This document shows positions 38,101 to 44,630 of a stretch of 64,000 bases of DNA, piece after piece; position 1 is the first letter of the stretch, and each line of letters begins with the position of its first letter. The translations under genes were made by a program, and so were the position numbers. The stretch lies in contig NZ_SGXM01000004.1 of NCBI RefSeq assembly GCF_004217045.1, positions 62,001 through 126,000 of the forward strand, given 5' to 3'. The notes under the pieces were generated by a model. That model did not search any database, was not told where the DNA came from, and worked only from the letters and a program-made list of their open reading frames with translations. This DNA is from Cupriavidus agavae (GTDB lineage Bacteria; Pseudomonadota; Gammaproteobacteria; Burkholderiales; Burkholderiaceae).

Positions 38101-40121
38101 GCGGCGACACCAACATCCTCGGCGGCGTGGTCAGCGGCGGCAAGGTGGCGGCCGACATCGGCGGCAATCTGAACCTCGCCAGCCGGCAGGACACCGAAGA
38201 AACCAAAGCCCGGCAACAGAGCATGGGCGGCGGCCTCAGCTTCAGCCAGGGCGGCGGGCTGAGCGGCTCGTTCTCGGCCTCGAAGGGCAAGGCTGACGGC
38301 AGCTACGCCAACGTGGCCGAACAGTCCGGCATCCGGGCCGGCGACGGCGGCTTCGACATCCGGGTCAAGGGCAACACCGATCTCAAGGGCGCCGTCATCG
38401 CCAGCAGGGCCGACAGGGAAAAGAACAAGCTGACCACCGGCACCGTGAGCTGGAGCGATATCGAGAACAAGTCGGACTTCAAGGGCACCTCGTTCGGGGT
38501 GGCCGGCGGCCTCACCTTCGGACCGAAGGTCAAGGACGAAACATCCGGCCAGACCTCGGGCAAGAACACCGGCGGCGTTAGCCCGATGATCCCCCAGAGC
38601 GAAAGCGGCAGCCAGCGCGGCATCGCGCAATCCGGTATTGCGCAAGGCTCGATCGACATCACCGACGCGGCTAACCAGCAGCAGGACGTGGCAACCCTCA
38701 ACCGAGATACGACCGATACCAACTCGGGCGTGGGCAAAGGCCCCAACCTCGAAGACCTGCTGAACAAGCAGGCCGACATGATGTCCGCCGCCCAGGCGGC
38801 TGGCGAGGCCGTGGCCAAGTCAGTGGGCGACATCGCCGGGAGCAAGCTCAAGGACGCGGCCGCGGAGCAAAAGAAAGCACAGCAAGCCTTCGACGCCGAC
38901 CCCAGCGAGGAAAACCGCGCCGGACTGGCCAAGGCCACCGCCGATGTCGAAGGCTGGAAGGAAGGCGGTGATTACCGCGCCGCACTCCACGCCGCCGGCG
39001 GGGCGATGATTGCCGGGTTGGGAGGTGGGAATGCGCTGGCCGGGGCGGTCGGCGCAGGGGCTTCCTCGCTCGCGGCCGGGAAGCTGGCTTCGCTCGGGCA
39101 GTCGGTGGCGGATGGGGTTGGCAGCGGAAATGCCAATTTGGACGAGGCAATCGGCAATCTGGCGGCGAATGTGCTGGCTGGAGGGATTGGGGCTGCGGTT
39201 GGCGGTGGGTCCGGGGCGGCGACTGGGGCGAATGCGGATCGGTTTAATCGGCAGTTGCATCAGACTGAATATGACTTGGCCGCGAAGAATGCAAAGGTAG
39301 TGGCCGAAAAGCTTGGCATCTCGTTAGAGGAGGCCGAAGGCCGTATCGTGGCTGAAATTCTTCGGAACTCGGATGAACGCACGGCCAACGCCGCGGGCGG
39401 CAAGCATGATTATGACGTCCGTAAAATCGTGGGATGCCAAAATCTGAATTGCAACGGCTCAACCGAAGCTGAATATGTAAATCACGATTTCAATCGTGAG
39501 CTTATACCTGTCAATCGGGCTGGTTACGATCTCGGGCAGTCGCAGGTGGGAGCCGGGCAGACGTATAACGAGCTTGTCGAAGCCAATATGAAGAAGGATC
39601 CGGTTGGGCCGGCGGTGCTAGGTCTTGGTTTGGTTGGGATGGGATATCTCACCGGAGGAAGTGGAACTGCGGCTGGCATAAAGTTATTTGGCGCAGGCAT
39701 TAGTGGTGGCGCAAATTATCTAGCGCAACCGGAAAATAAGAGCTGGATGGACATCGGAATTAGTACAGCCATCGGATTCATTACCACAGGGTCGGGACTT
39801 GGATCCTCATTGGGAACTAGCGCAGGCGGCGCGCTTTTTGGAGCCACTCAGAAAGGCGAAAATCCAAATGCTGCCGTTGCAGGCGCCGTAGGGGGTGCGG
39901 TAGCGGGATATGGCATGGGGAAAGCCATTGTAACTCCTGTGGCGAGCACAATCGATCCAAGAGGATGGTGGACACCAGATTGGATCGACGTGGGCCACGG
40001 GATACTCAAGTGGAACTCTCCCAGCGCAATCCCAGGTATCGCGGCTGGTACAGGAGCGGGATTCTTTCAAGAGCCAATCGGCAATTGGATTAAAAATAAG
40101 GCCGAGAATCTTCAGAAATGA
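32166..40121 (+). CDS. Two-partner secretion exoprotein (CdiA/BcpA-like contact-dependent inhibition effector)
   Basis: This encodes 2651 residues. The N-terminus begins MNRRCYRLVFN, an extended signal peptide region, followed by a hydrophobic core near residue 55 ending in a WAQV cleavage-like site. The TPS secretion domain (about 75-330) has the marker NPNGI. A long beta-helical filament of hemagglutinin repeats follows to about residue 2170, with many GG and GN turns and repeats such as GRDISL-type strands. A pretoxin region with Ala/Lys helices (2200-2360) ends at DRFNRQLH (2358). After it the base composition drops sharply in GC, and the last 294 residues are a distinct, hydrophobic toxin-like domain with several Gly-rich helices. 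No VENN motif is seen. The partner TpsB is at 41770. Confidence 0.9.
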   Translation: MNRRCYRLVFNPHRRMLMAVEETATGRGKGREAGSRAGTRGTPTTPTTAVRFAVPTLVLSAWIAAGLPVDGWAQVVADPNAGAHRPTIGQTANGLPQVDITRPSGAGVSINDYSRFDVPKSGVILNNSPTAIATRQAGFINGNANLLPGGSARIIVNQVTSANPSQLRGYLEVAGPRSEVIVANPNGILVDGAGFINTSRATLTTGAPVYGGSGSLDAFRVTAGQISVNGDGLNAANVDQVDLIARAVQVNAALYANQLGVVAGANDVRRDTLAATPVTGAGPAPSAGIDVAELGGMYANKILLASTEHGVGVSLRGVAAAQAGDLRLTSAGRLVLAGQASASANVVARARDGIDHTGTTYGMQDVSIETGGALSNSGTLAAQGGMSIAGSSVASTGTLAAGVSRDGTAGAPADLSVVATAGTLSATGQNQASGNVTLQGAGLDLAGSQTVPGGNLDLRAGPGDLDLSGATATAGGKLSANAAGALSNDRGQMASHGDMSLAAGSVSNRGGQIGTQGSASMAAARFDNRDGAVQAAGALSLVGPVALDNRKGLLYGGKRFTLDHAGATLANAGGQVLGGTDVTIRVASLDNLKGAIKANRDVTVAGAVSGSGEMAAGSNLSLDVAGDYENDADNRLRADGDMRVLASGKLTNTGTLAAVGGLTVQGAEVVNAGGAGMVGSSTTVEATQSLANAGRIEGDTVRTHAATTTNTGTIIGNDVTVQGGSVVNHGPAALVAAVRNLHVYATDSVRNLDGATLYSAGDLQIARDGERDAQTGLLVNQMAELVNRSATIEAEGDIDIAATEVSNTRTSIVTEAGTPTTTTKKLKLWQAGLTGRDLQYYASITFPAWRWGTENASVSTPQTDALRTPITVTVDKRTVANLDTGKRSLSFLEAPIELFHGQDPEKGCNMETYVCSRALTTLPTQYFEAIRDNGDTYSITFWPDFDPEVHIRPDEVRQKHIGTDHNEILRTITTTTATDRLVSASDPARIQAGGAIRMQSRGGKILNHASIMAAGGDLVRVADAGAVQDIGTALQRTVTTTETSTLYWHQRTGRSESFHDIAYPTTPQAPTTVASLPAIATANQAVKTSGQAIDITTVNRAGETVTGGDGGGTGRQEGMPDLRLPANGLYRHQTAPGDTYLIATDPRFTQYSQFISSDYMLGQLGLDPMQTQKRLGDGYYEARLIRDQVTQLTGRTFLGAHGDNLAQYQALMDSGVAHAGALNLTPGVGLSADQMSQLTSDMVWMVSQDVTLPDGTQQSVLVPKVYLAQASTVDLQGAGALVSGKQVSLQAAGAVANSGRIVGDLATQVVGTNVVNQGTIGAVGTTLVAAQEDVRNVGGRIAGTDTLVTAGRDVINAAHTITNTTTLANGNSASATGVGAAGSISATNSVGVLAGRDIDMAGGSVNAGQDALLGAGRDLSLGTATTGTTQDASANGGSDFLRERTSTGVGSHVQAGGSVTAVAGRDASLIGSAIGAGGNATLLAGRDATVTASLDTQSRESASFSNKRSQSTASSFDETARGSAIQAGSNATLGAGQTAAVGEFLQANGIAPVDAGPQRAGNVAILGSSVSTGTADSPGGAVALVATGDIGIGTVTERHASQSWSQSKTSGFMSKSETTKTASSRETVAVGSVVSGDAILGTAGRDLAISGSTVAATQDLGLEAGRNLSIAAAESTSESSSYSRTRASGFGATGGGLSYGSRDQKDTYNDSAVTQTGSLVGSTDGNVSLRAGTTLRVTGSQLIAAKDLKGVGADVVIEAAKGKAHHDETHEIKQTGLTLGVSGGALGSAINAGQKVGSASKSQDGRASALWGIAAGRDAYDAARGAGDAVNSLAGGGLAGTAITLSLGTSKSKTTLTQDSTTHTGSNVQAGGKAVFIATGTDADGNQTAGNLDIIGSGVSGTHVGLAARGQVNVVSATDTYESHSTNKSSSGSIGVSYGAQGFGVSVSGSKSKGNSDTTGTTQVNSRVTGSESVSIVSGGDTNILGGVVSGGKVAADIGGNLNLASRQDTEETKARQQSMGGGLSFSQGGGLSGSFSASKGKADGSYANVAEQSGIRAGDGGFDIRVKGNTDLKGAVIASRADREKNKLTTGTVSWSDIENKSDFKGTSFGVAGGLTFGPKVKDETSGQTSGKNTGGVSPMIPQSESGSQRGIAQSGIAQGSIDITDAANQQQDVATLNRDTTDTNSGVGKGPNLEDLLNKQADMMSAAQAAGEAVAKSVGDIAGSKLKDAAAEQKKAQQAFDADPSEENRAGLAKATADVEGWKEGGDYRAALHAAGGAMIAGLGGGNALAGAVGAGASSLAAGKLASLGQSVADGVGSGNANLDEAIGNLAANVLAGGIGAAVGGGSGAATGANADRFNRQLHQTEYDLAAKNAKVVAEKLGISLEEAEGRIVAEILRNSDERTANAAGGKHDYDVRKIVGCQNLNCNGSTEAEYVNHDFNRELIPVNRAGYDLGQSQVGAGQTYNELVEANMKKDPVGPAVLGLGLVGMGYLTGGSGTAAGIKLFGAGISGGANYLAQPENKSWMDIGISTAIGFITTGSGLGSSLGTSAGGALFGATQKGENPNAAVAGAVGGAVAGYGMGKAIVTPVASTIDPRGWWTPDWIDVGHGILKWNSPSAIPGIAAGTGAGFFQEPIGNWIKNKAENLQK
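39237..40121 (+). other. Variable C-terminal toxin-like domain of the exoprotein
   Basis: From DRFNRQLH to the stop the DNA is AT-richer than the upstream gene. The encoded tail starts with charged helices (LEEAEGRIVAEILRNSDER) and then holds several long hydrophobic, Gly-rich segments (for example around FITTGSGLGSSLG and AVAGAVGGAVAGYG). Such tails fit membrane-acting (ionophore) CDI toxins, which pair with membrane immunity proteins. No nuclease motif is visible. The class is an inference from composition. Confidence 0.55.
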
Positions 40122-40450
40122 AAATTCACTACAGATTGACGATGCGTCAGATGGCAGTGATCATCCTAACCTTCACCACTTTAGTAACCACAATATTTTT
40201 TGTGGGTGATTTTGTCGTACCGCCCTTACTGAATGAGCTATTCGGAAATTCTGTCGGCGTGAGATGGTGTGGAATAATTTATGATTGCACCGATTCTGGC
40301 AATCCAACTTTGCTTCAGTATTTGGCAAGTGGTACACCATGGCATGACATCGACATTGATTGCGCATTGACTCGACTTAAGAAAGGTGTTGGTCTTGGCA
40401 TAATTGCGGGTTTTGCTTGGATTCTTCTAGTTACATTCTCCCGCAAGTAA
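40118..40450 (+). CDS. Small membrane protein, candidate immunity protein
   Basis: The 110-aa protein has two membrane segments (about residues 8-31 and 90-107) with a hydrophilic loop containing three Cys (WCGIIYDC and CALTRL). Its ATG overlaps the exoprotein stop by four bases (ATGA), the usual spacing of a cdiI gene after cdiA. Its position directly after the variable toxin domain, low GC and size fit an immunity gene for a membrane-acting toxin. The function is an inference from place; I do not recognise the sequence. The stop codon shares its last base with the displaced exoprotein fragment that follows. Confidence 0.7.
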   Translation: MKIHYRLTMRQMAVIILTFTTLVTTIFFVGDFVVPPLLNELFGNSVGVRWCGIIYDCTDSGNPTLLQYLASGTPWHDIDIDCALTRLKKGVGLGIIAGFAWILLVTFSRK

Positions 40451-40542
40451 TGTCAGCCACCCAGGCGGCTGGCGAGACCATGGCCAAGTCAATGGGCGGC
40501 ATCGCCGGCAGCAAGCTCAAGGACGCGGCCGCGGAGCAGTAG
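40450..40542 (+). pseudogene. Displaced 90-bp fragment of the exoprotein gene (orphan CDI scar)
   Basis: Positions 40450-40539 match 38781-38870 inside the exoprotein gene with eight differences in 90 bases. The copy keeps the same reading frame (encoding MSATQAAGET...AAEQ) and then meets TAG at 40540-40542. It is GC-rich within an AT-rich zone. It is probably a remnant of an earlier exoprotein C-terminus left behind when the toxin/immunity module was exchanged. Confidence 0.85.
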
Positions 40543-40550
40543 GGAGACAA

Positions 40551-41024
40551 ATGAAAAGTAATAAAAATATGATTTTTTCGCTCGCTTTTACTCTTGTAGT
40601 CGCAAGCGGAATGATTTACTCATGCGTCACAGGGCCAACATTAGGCGACGTTCGGAATTTTCGCAAAATGATGAGAGCGGATATGAGTATCCTTATTAAG
40701 GAGGTACGTGAAATAGTAGATTACGACGACGATCGTAAGAAAAAAACGATGAGCGTAATCCTATCATTGAAGACCGCACCGGAATTTTGGAAAACGGATC
40801 ACTCGTCGAACTATATTTCTCTACTAGGTTCCATAGGATGGATTCCCTCGATCCAATCCAATGGAATTGTGTTCATGTGCAAAAATGGTGTGTCAGCTTC
40901 AATTATCAATCCCGATGGAAAAGAAAATTACAACGGATTTATCAGCATGAGCTATCCACCAGACCGACGCGCCCGGTGCCACATGAAAGAAATGCACATA
41001 ATCGTGGAAAACCCGGCCTCTTGA
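40551..41024 (+). CDS. Putative secreted/lipoprotein in the CDI locus
   Basis: The 157 residues start with KSNKN and a hydrophobic segment, then a Cys at about residue 25 (GMIYSC), which resembles a weak lipobox; export is likely. The rest is mixed alpha/beta with a basic cluster (DDDRKKKTMS) and two further Cys pairs. GGGAG lies six bases before the ATG, directly after the displaced exoprotein fragment. In Burkholderia BcpAIOB loci a small lipoprotein gene (bcpO) sits between immunity and TpsB genes, and this could be its counterpart. An orphan immunity gene is the alternative. The family is not recognised. Confidence 0.65.
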   Translation: MKSNKNMIFSLAFTLVVASGMIYSCVTGPTLGDVRNFRKMMRADMSILIKEVREIVDYDDDRKKKTMSVILSLKTAPEFWKTDHSSNYISLLGSIGWIPSIQSNGIVFMCKNGVSASIINPDGKENYNGFISMSYPPDRRARCHMKEMHIIVENPAS

Positions 41025-41070
41025 CATTTTTTTAAAGCATTCGTATTTATGACCCGAACGGAAATTGCAA

Positions 41071-41604
41071 ATGAGTTGGCACGACGAAGAGTCGAAATCC
41101 AAAATGCGGCGCGAAAAGATTATTAGCTCAATCTTTGCCTCCGCCTTCTTTTCGTATCTGATTGTAGATCACAGTCGAACAAAACTTGGCTTGGGAAGCA
41201 TCGAATTATCCTTGATTGGCCTGGCGACATTTCTCACGTTACTATTCGTACTGGTGAGAGTTGTAACTCGACCCTCACGTAACGAGGGCCACAGCAAAGA
41301 TCCCGACGACTCATTTTCCGACTTTTCGTCCACTCTGGACGAGCCAGTTGCTCGATATACCGCCGCCAAGAAGAAGTTACTGGAGGAGGTTCTGCTTTCT
41401 TACGCCGTAATTGCTATCATTATCTTCGCGTGGCTGATAATCTCCCACTTATCGGGATACGACTGGCGCTCCGTTTCCCGTGGAACTCCCTTTTTCTTGA
41501 TGATATTTACGACATCCAGCTTTCGTTTTATCAAGGGATGGAGAAAAATCCGCCGGGAGGAGCGAGGCGAACCACCGAAAAAAAGCTACTGGGAGCAAGA
41601 CTGA
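41071..41604 (+). CDS. Four-helix membrane protein, CDI locus
   Basis: The 177-aa protein has four hydrophobic segments at about residues 18-35, 44-65, 107-130 and 139-155. Between helices 2 and 3 is an acidic, Ser-rich loop (DPDDSFSDFSSTLDE), and the C-terminus is highly basic (WRKIRREERGEPPKKS). It is AT-richer than the flanking genes, like its neighbours, suggesting arrival with the toxin module. It lies between the exoprotein and its secretion partner. It might be a further immunity protein; I do not recognise it. ATG 41071 is used, without a strong ribosome site. Confidence 0.62.
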   Translation: MSWHDEESKSKMRREKIISSIFASAFFSYLIVDHSRTKLGLGSIELSLIGLATFLTLLFVLVRVVTRPSRNEGHSKDPDDSFSDFSSTLDEPVARYTAAKKKLLEEVLLSYAVIAIIIFAWLIISHLSGYDWRSVSRGTPFFLMIFTTSSFRFIKGWRKIRREERGEPPKKSYWEQD

Positions 41605-41769
41605 GTGAACCACAACGGCGCACGCAGCTCGGCGACGACTGAGTGCCGGAATGCTTAACGACCCGCCAGAGCGCTTAAATAACGAGACCTCCAGCGCTAC
41701 GTAATCCGCCCCCTGACCAACTTAATCCTTCGACCGGCCCGGACGCCCCCTCTGGCCTCTCCAACGCCG

Positions 41770-43542
41770 ATGTTTCCAAAACCTTCCCAAATCGCCACCG
41801 CCGCCGCGCTTGCGGTCGGCTTTTTGAGCGTGCCATCCGTCTCGATGGCGCAGACACCTCCAACTCCCCGCCAGGCCGCAGCCCTGAATAACTCGGAGCA
41901 GGAGCAGCGCAATCGCCAGCAGCAGGAAGCGCGGGAGCGTAGTGCCGCCGTGGAAGCCCCGGCAGTGCTGGCCCCTGCAGCCGAGCAGGCGGAGTTTCCA
42001 CCGCTTCCCAAGGAAGCCCCCTGTTTTCCCATCCAGCGTTTCGTTCTTGAAGTGCCGGCCGACCTCCCGGCTGACCTGCAGGCCAGCGGTGCCTCGGCCT
42101 TGCCGATGGACCCATTCGCCTTCGCGCGGAGCTGGCTTGACCATTACCGGGGCGAATGCGTTGGCAGTCAGGGCGTCGGGACGCTGGTCAAGGGGCTATC
42201 CCAGGCGATTCTTTCGCGCGGTTATGTGACCACGCGGGTGCTGGTGCCCGAGCAGGATCTGACGTCTGGTACGTTGAAGCTGGCCCTGATCCCCGGCGTG
42301 ATTGGTGAAATCCGATTCAGTGAGGCCGATGTCTGGGGGACGTGGAAGGCTGCGTTTCCGGCTTCGGCCGGGGAACTGTTGAATCTGCGCGATCTGGAAC
42401 AGGGGTTGGAGCAGATGAAACGCGTCGCCAGTCAGGACGTTGACATGCAGATCATGCCGACGCCGGTCCCGGGTATCAGCGACGTGGTCATCACGGTCAA
42501 GCGCGGCAAGCCGTGGACGTTAGTGGCGTCGGTCGATAATTCGGGGTCGCGTTCCACGGGAAAATGGCAGGGAAATCTGAGTCTGGGTATCGATAACCCG
42601 CTGGGCCTGAGCGATATTTTCAATGTCGGCTTCAGCCAGGATGTGATGGTCGATGACAAGGAATATGGCACCCGAGGCTGGAATACGTTCTACGCGATTC
42701 CATGGGGTTACTGGACCGCGACCCTTTCCGCATCGAGCAGCAACTATTTCCAGCAAATCGCCGGCGTCAACCAGACGTTCGTTTCCAGCGGGAAATCGGA
42801 AAACGTTGACCTGAAACTGCATCGGGTTCTGCGCCGCAGCCAGAACGATGTGCTCGGGATGCAGATGCGCCTGACGCGCCGGTTCGGCCGGAGCTTTATC
42901 GCGGATTCCGAGCTACCCAATCAGCGCCGGAACAATACGATCCTGGAACTCGGCATCACGGACAGGCATTACTTCGGTCGGTCCCAGCTCGACGCCACGG
43001 TTTCATACCGCCAGGGCCTGGGGGCTTTCGGCGCGCAGGATGACCGGCTGGCCGCGGAAGGCGGGGCGACGTGGCGCTACCGGATGATGGTGGTCGACGC
43101 GAACCTCTCCGTGCCATTCAAGCTGGCCGACCAGCCCTTCCGCTTCGTCACGACAGTGCGCGGCCAGTACACCAACGACCGCCTGTATTACGTCGACGAT
43201 CTGACCATTGGCAGCCGATATACCGTGCGGGGGTTCGACGGGGAAAGCATGCTGGCGGGCGAACGCGGATTCTATTGGCGCAATGAACTGCAGGTTCCAC
43301 TGGGGGCGACGGGGCAATCGCTATACGCTGGGCTGGATTATGGCCGGGTTGCCGGGCCAGCCACTAAAAATCAGGTTGGAAAACAATTGGCGGGCGCCGT
43401 CCTCGGCCTGCGCGGCGGGTTGGGCGGATCGAGACTGGGCAGTCTGTCGTATGACATGTTTGTTGGTACGCCGGTTTACAAGCCAGAACACCTGCATACC
43501 GCCGGGCTGACTGCGGGATTACAGGTGGCGTATCAATATTGA
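41770..43542 (+). CDS. Two-partner secretion outer-membrane transporter (TpsB, ShlB/FhaC type)
   Basis: The 590-aa outer-membrane protein secretes and presents the exoprotein. A signal peptide (about 1-27, ending SMAQ) is followed by a Gln/Glu/Arg-rich linker, two POTRA-like modules (about 80-240) and a 16-strand barrel (about 250-590) ending in Tyr (VAYQY). The conserved loop-6 motif VRGFDGES, typical of the Omp85/TpsB family, lies near residue 487. Gene order A, small genes, B is the Burkholderia-type CDI order. No clear ribosome site precedes the ATG, and the 165-base gap upstream may hold a separate promoter. GC returns to the normal high level here. Confidence 0.93.
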   Translation: MFPKPSQIATAAALAVGFLSVPSVSMAQTPPTPRQAAALNNSEQEQRNRQQQEARERSAAVEAPAVLAPAAEQAEFPPLPKEAPCFPIQRFVLEVPADLPADLQASGASALPMDPFAFARSWLDHYRGECVGSQGVGTLVKGLSQAILSRGYVTTRVLVPEQDLTSGTLKLALIPGVIGEIRFSEADVWGTWKAAFPASAGELLNLRDLEQGLEQMKRVASQDVDMQIMPTPVPGISDVVITVKRGKPWTLVASVDNSGSRSTGKWQGNLSLGIDNPLGLSDIFNVGFSQDVMVDDKEYGTRGWNTFYAIPWGYWTATLSASSSNYFQQIAGVNQTFVSSGKSENVDLKLHRVLRRSQNDVLGMQMRLTRRFGRSFIADSELPNQRRNNTILELGITDRHYFGRSQLDATVSYRQGLGAFGAQDDRLAAEGGATWRYRMMVVDANLSVPFKLADQPFRFVTTVRGQYTNDRLYYVDDLTIGSRYTVRGFDGESMLAGERGFYWRNELQVPLGATGQSLYAGLDYGRVAGPATKNQVGKQLAGAVLGLRGGLGGSRLGSLSYDMFVGTPVYKPEHLHTAGLTAGLQVAYQY

Positions 43543-43567
43543 AAGCATCCGCCGGCAGACAAGCGAG

Positions 43568-43588
43568 AAAGGCCAGCATAGGCTGGCC
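43568..43588 (-). terminator. Minus-strand terminator after the 33-aa peptide gene
   Basis: GGCCAGC (43571-43577) pairs with GCTGGCC (43582-43588) around a 4-base loop. On the minus strand the stem is followed by TTTCT. It lies between tpsB and the 33-aa gene, which are convergent, and may serve both. Confidence 0.55.
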
Positions 43589-43627
43589 CGGGCGGTACTG
43601 AGGAATTGCGGTACGGCGGTCTCGCGC

Positions 43628-43656
43628 CGGCATTGCCGGTCAGGCCGGCAATGCCG
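43628..43656. repeat. 12-bp inverted repeat over the stop of the 33-aa gene
   Basis: CGGCATTGCCGG (43628-43639) pairs perfectly with CCGGCAATGCCG (43645-43656) around TCAGG, which includes the stop codon of the small gene. It could be an mRNA-end stabiliser or a terminator; no T-run follows directly. Confidence 0.5.
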
Positions 43657-43741
43657 TGGCGACGAGCGCGGCGGCTGCGCCGCTGGCGGCGGTGAGCGCC
43701 AGCCAGCCGCTGACGATCAGGGCGCTGTTCTTGAAGCTCAT
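43640..43741 (-). CDS. Small membrane peptide, 33 aa
   Basis: The reading frame encodes 33 residues, starting MSFKNSALIVSGWLALT and continuing with Ala-rich hydrophobic residues to a Pro-Ala end. It forms one membrane helix with a Lys near the N-terminus. GGAG lies six bases before the ATG, a good ribosome site. It follows the DGAR-repeat gene on the same strand by 80 bases and has its own 3' hairpins. Codon use is as in the flanking genes. No family is recognised; short proteins like this are easily missed. Confidence 0.55.
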   Translation of the reverse strand: MSFKNSALIVSGWLALTAASGAAAALVATALPA

Positions 43742-43821
43742 GATGGACTCCGGGGGAGAGGGTTGCCGGAGACCTCATGGACTCCGGCTACTGCTGTTCG
43801 GCCGCCTGCATCAGGCGATGC

Positions 43822-44235
43822 TCAGACGCGGGCGCCGTCGGTGTACACGTCGCGGGTGCGGGCACCGTCGTAGTACGGGCTGCGCGGTTCGTTCACGCCA
43901 CGGGCGCCGTCCAGGTACGGATCGACCTTGCGGGCCGGGCTGGCCGAGACGCCAACCGTGTCCAGGCCAGCAACGATGCGCGCGCCGTCGGTGTACGGGT
44001 CAGCCTTGCCGACCTTGGCGCCGTCCGTGAACGGGTCGGCCTTGCCAACGCGGGCGCCTTCCGAGAACGTGTCGAACTTGCCCTGGCGTGCGCCATCGGT
44101 GAACGCGCTGCGCTGGTCCTGCACGCGGTGGGTGTAGCCGTAGACGCTGTCTTGCGAGGCGGGGGCGGCTTGCACAGCGCCGGTTACGAAAGCGGCGGCG
44201 AGGGCGGCGGCGGTGAGGATGGTCTTGGCGGTCAT
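43822..44235 (-). CDS. Secreted DGAR-repeat protein, unknown function
   Basis: The 137-aa protein has a signal peptide (about residues 1-23, ending VQAA). The mature part is a run of seven short repeats with the pattern aromatic-x-(D/E)-G-A-(R/K), for example AFTDGARQGKFD, TFSEGARVGKAD, PFTDGAKVGKAD and PYLDGARG. The repeats are 10-20 residues apart, most with a charged linker containing Lys and Asp. No cysteine and no membrane helix occur in the mature part. AAGGAGAG lies just before the ATG. Upstream are two 19-base palindrome-like sites and a long gap, so it is probably tightly controlled. I do not recognise a named family. A periplasmic stress or metal-responsive role is only a guess. Confidence 0.82.
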   Translation of the reverse strand: MTAKTILTAAALAAAFVTGAVQAAPASQDSVYGYTHRVQDQRSAFTDGARQGKFDTFSEGARVGKADPFTDGAKVGKADPYTDGARIVAGLDTVGVSASPARKVDPYLDGARGVNEPRSPYYDGARTRDVYTDGARV

Positions 44236-44328
44236 GATGCTCTCCTTGCGTAAGGCCGGGCGATCTCGTCTGTGTCGGTCGCGGGGCCAGTCACTATCTG
44301 TCAGGTCCGGTGGTCTGTCCGGCGTTGC

Positions 44329-44347
44329 TATCTACTGGTAGGTAGGT
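44329..44347. promoter_or_regulatory. Operator-like 19-mer, site 1
   Basis: TATCTACTGGTAGGTAGGT is an imperfect palindrome. It matches site 2 at 44472-44490 in 16 of 19 positions, 143 bases apart. It lies 94 bases before the DGAR gene start. Confidence 0.5.
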
Positions 44348-44471
44348 TCGCGGCGCTGAAAAAAGACCGTTGCCGGTTCGGATGCTGCTGCACTGTCCTT
44401 TGTTGCTTGGCCCGCCGCGTCTGCTTCAGTACTGCTGTCTGCTGCGCTGCGTCGTTCCATGGACCGAATAG

Positions 44472-44490
44472 TATCTACTACTAGATAGGT
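44472..44490. promoter_or_regulatory. Operator-like 19-mer, site 2
   Basis: TATCTACTACTAGATAGGT contains the perfect palindrome TATCTA-CTAC-TAGATA. It is a near copy of site 1. Both may bind the same dimeric regulator in front of the DGAR gene. Confidence 0.5.
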
Positions 44491-44630
44491 AAGCAAGGAG
44501 TTTCTGCAAACACAATCGTAAAGTTCCTAAATTTCATGGGCGCTGGCGGAGGGCGATAAGGCGCGTCCGTCTAGTAAGTCGTTGAATTTAATGGACTTTA
44601 TGATAAATCTATCGCCAATCCAACTTCAAT

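Noticed and set aside
32166-40121. CRISPR-like or other tandem DNA array in the exoprotein gene
   Set aside because: Repeated patterns are degenerate protein repeats of a beta-helix, not regular DNA repeats with spacers.
40450-40542. 30-aa functional peptide gene
   Set aside because: It is a copy of the inside of the exoprotein gene and has no own ribosome site or signal; better read as a scar.
44332-44460. 42-codon minus-strand frame between the operator-like sites
   Set aside because: No Shine-Dalgarno sequence, low-complexity Ala/Ser content, and its stop falls inside an operator-like site.
44272-44484. Cys-rich 70-codon plus-strand reading frame
   Set aside because: No ribosome site, odd composition, and both operator-like 19-mers touch it; looks like chance.
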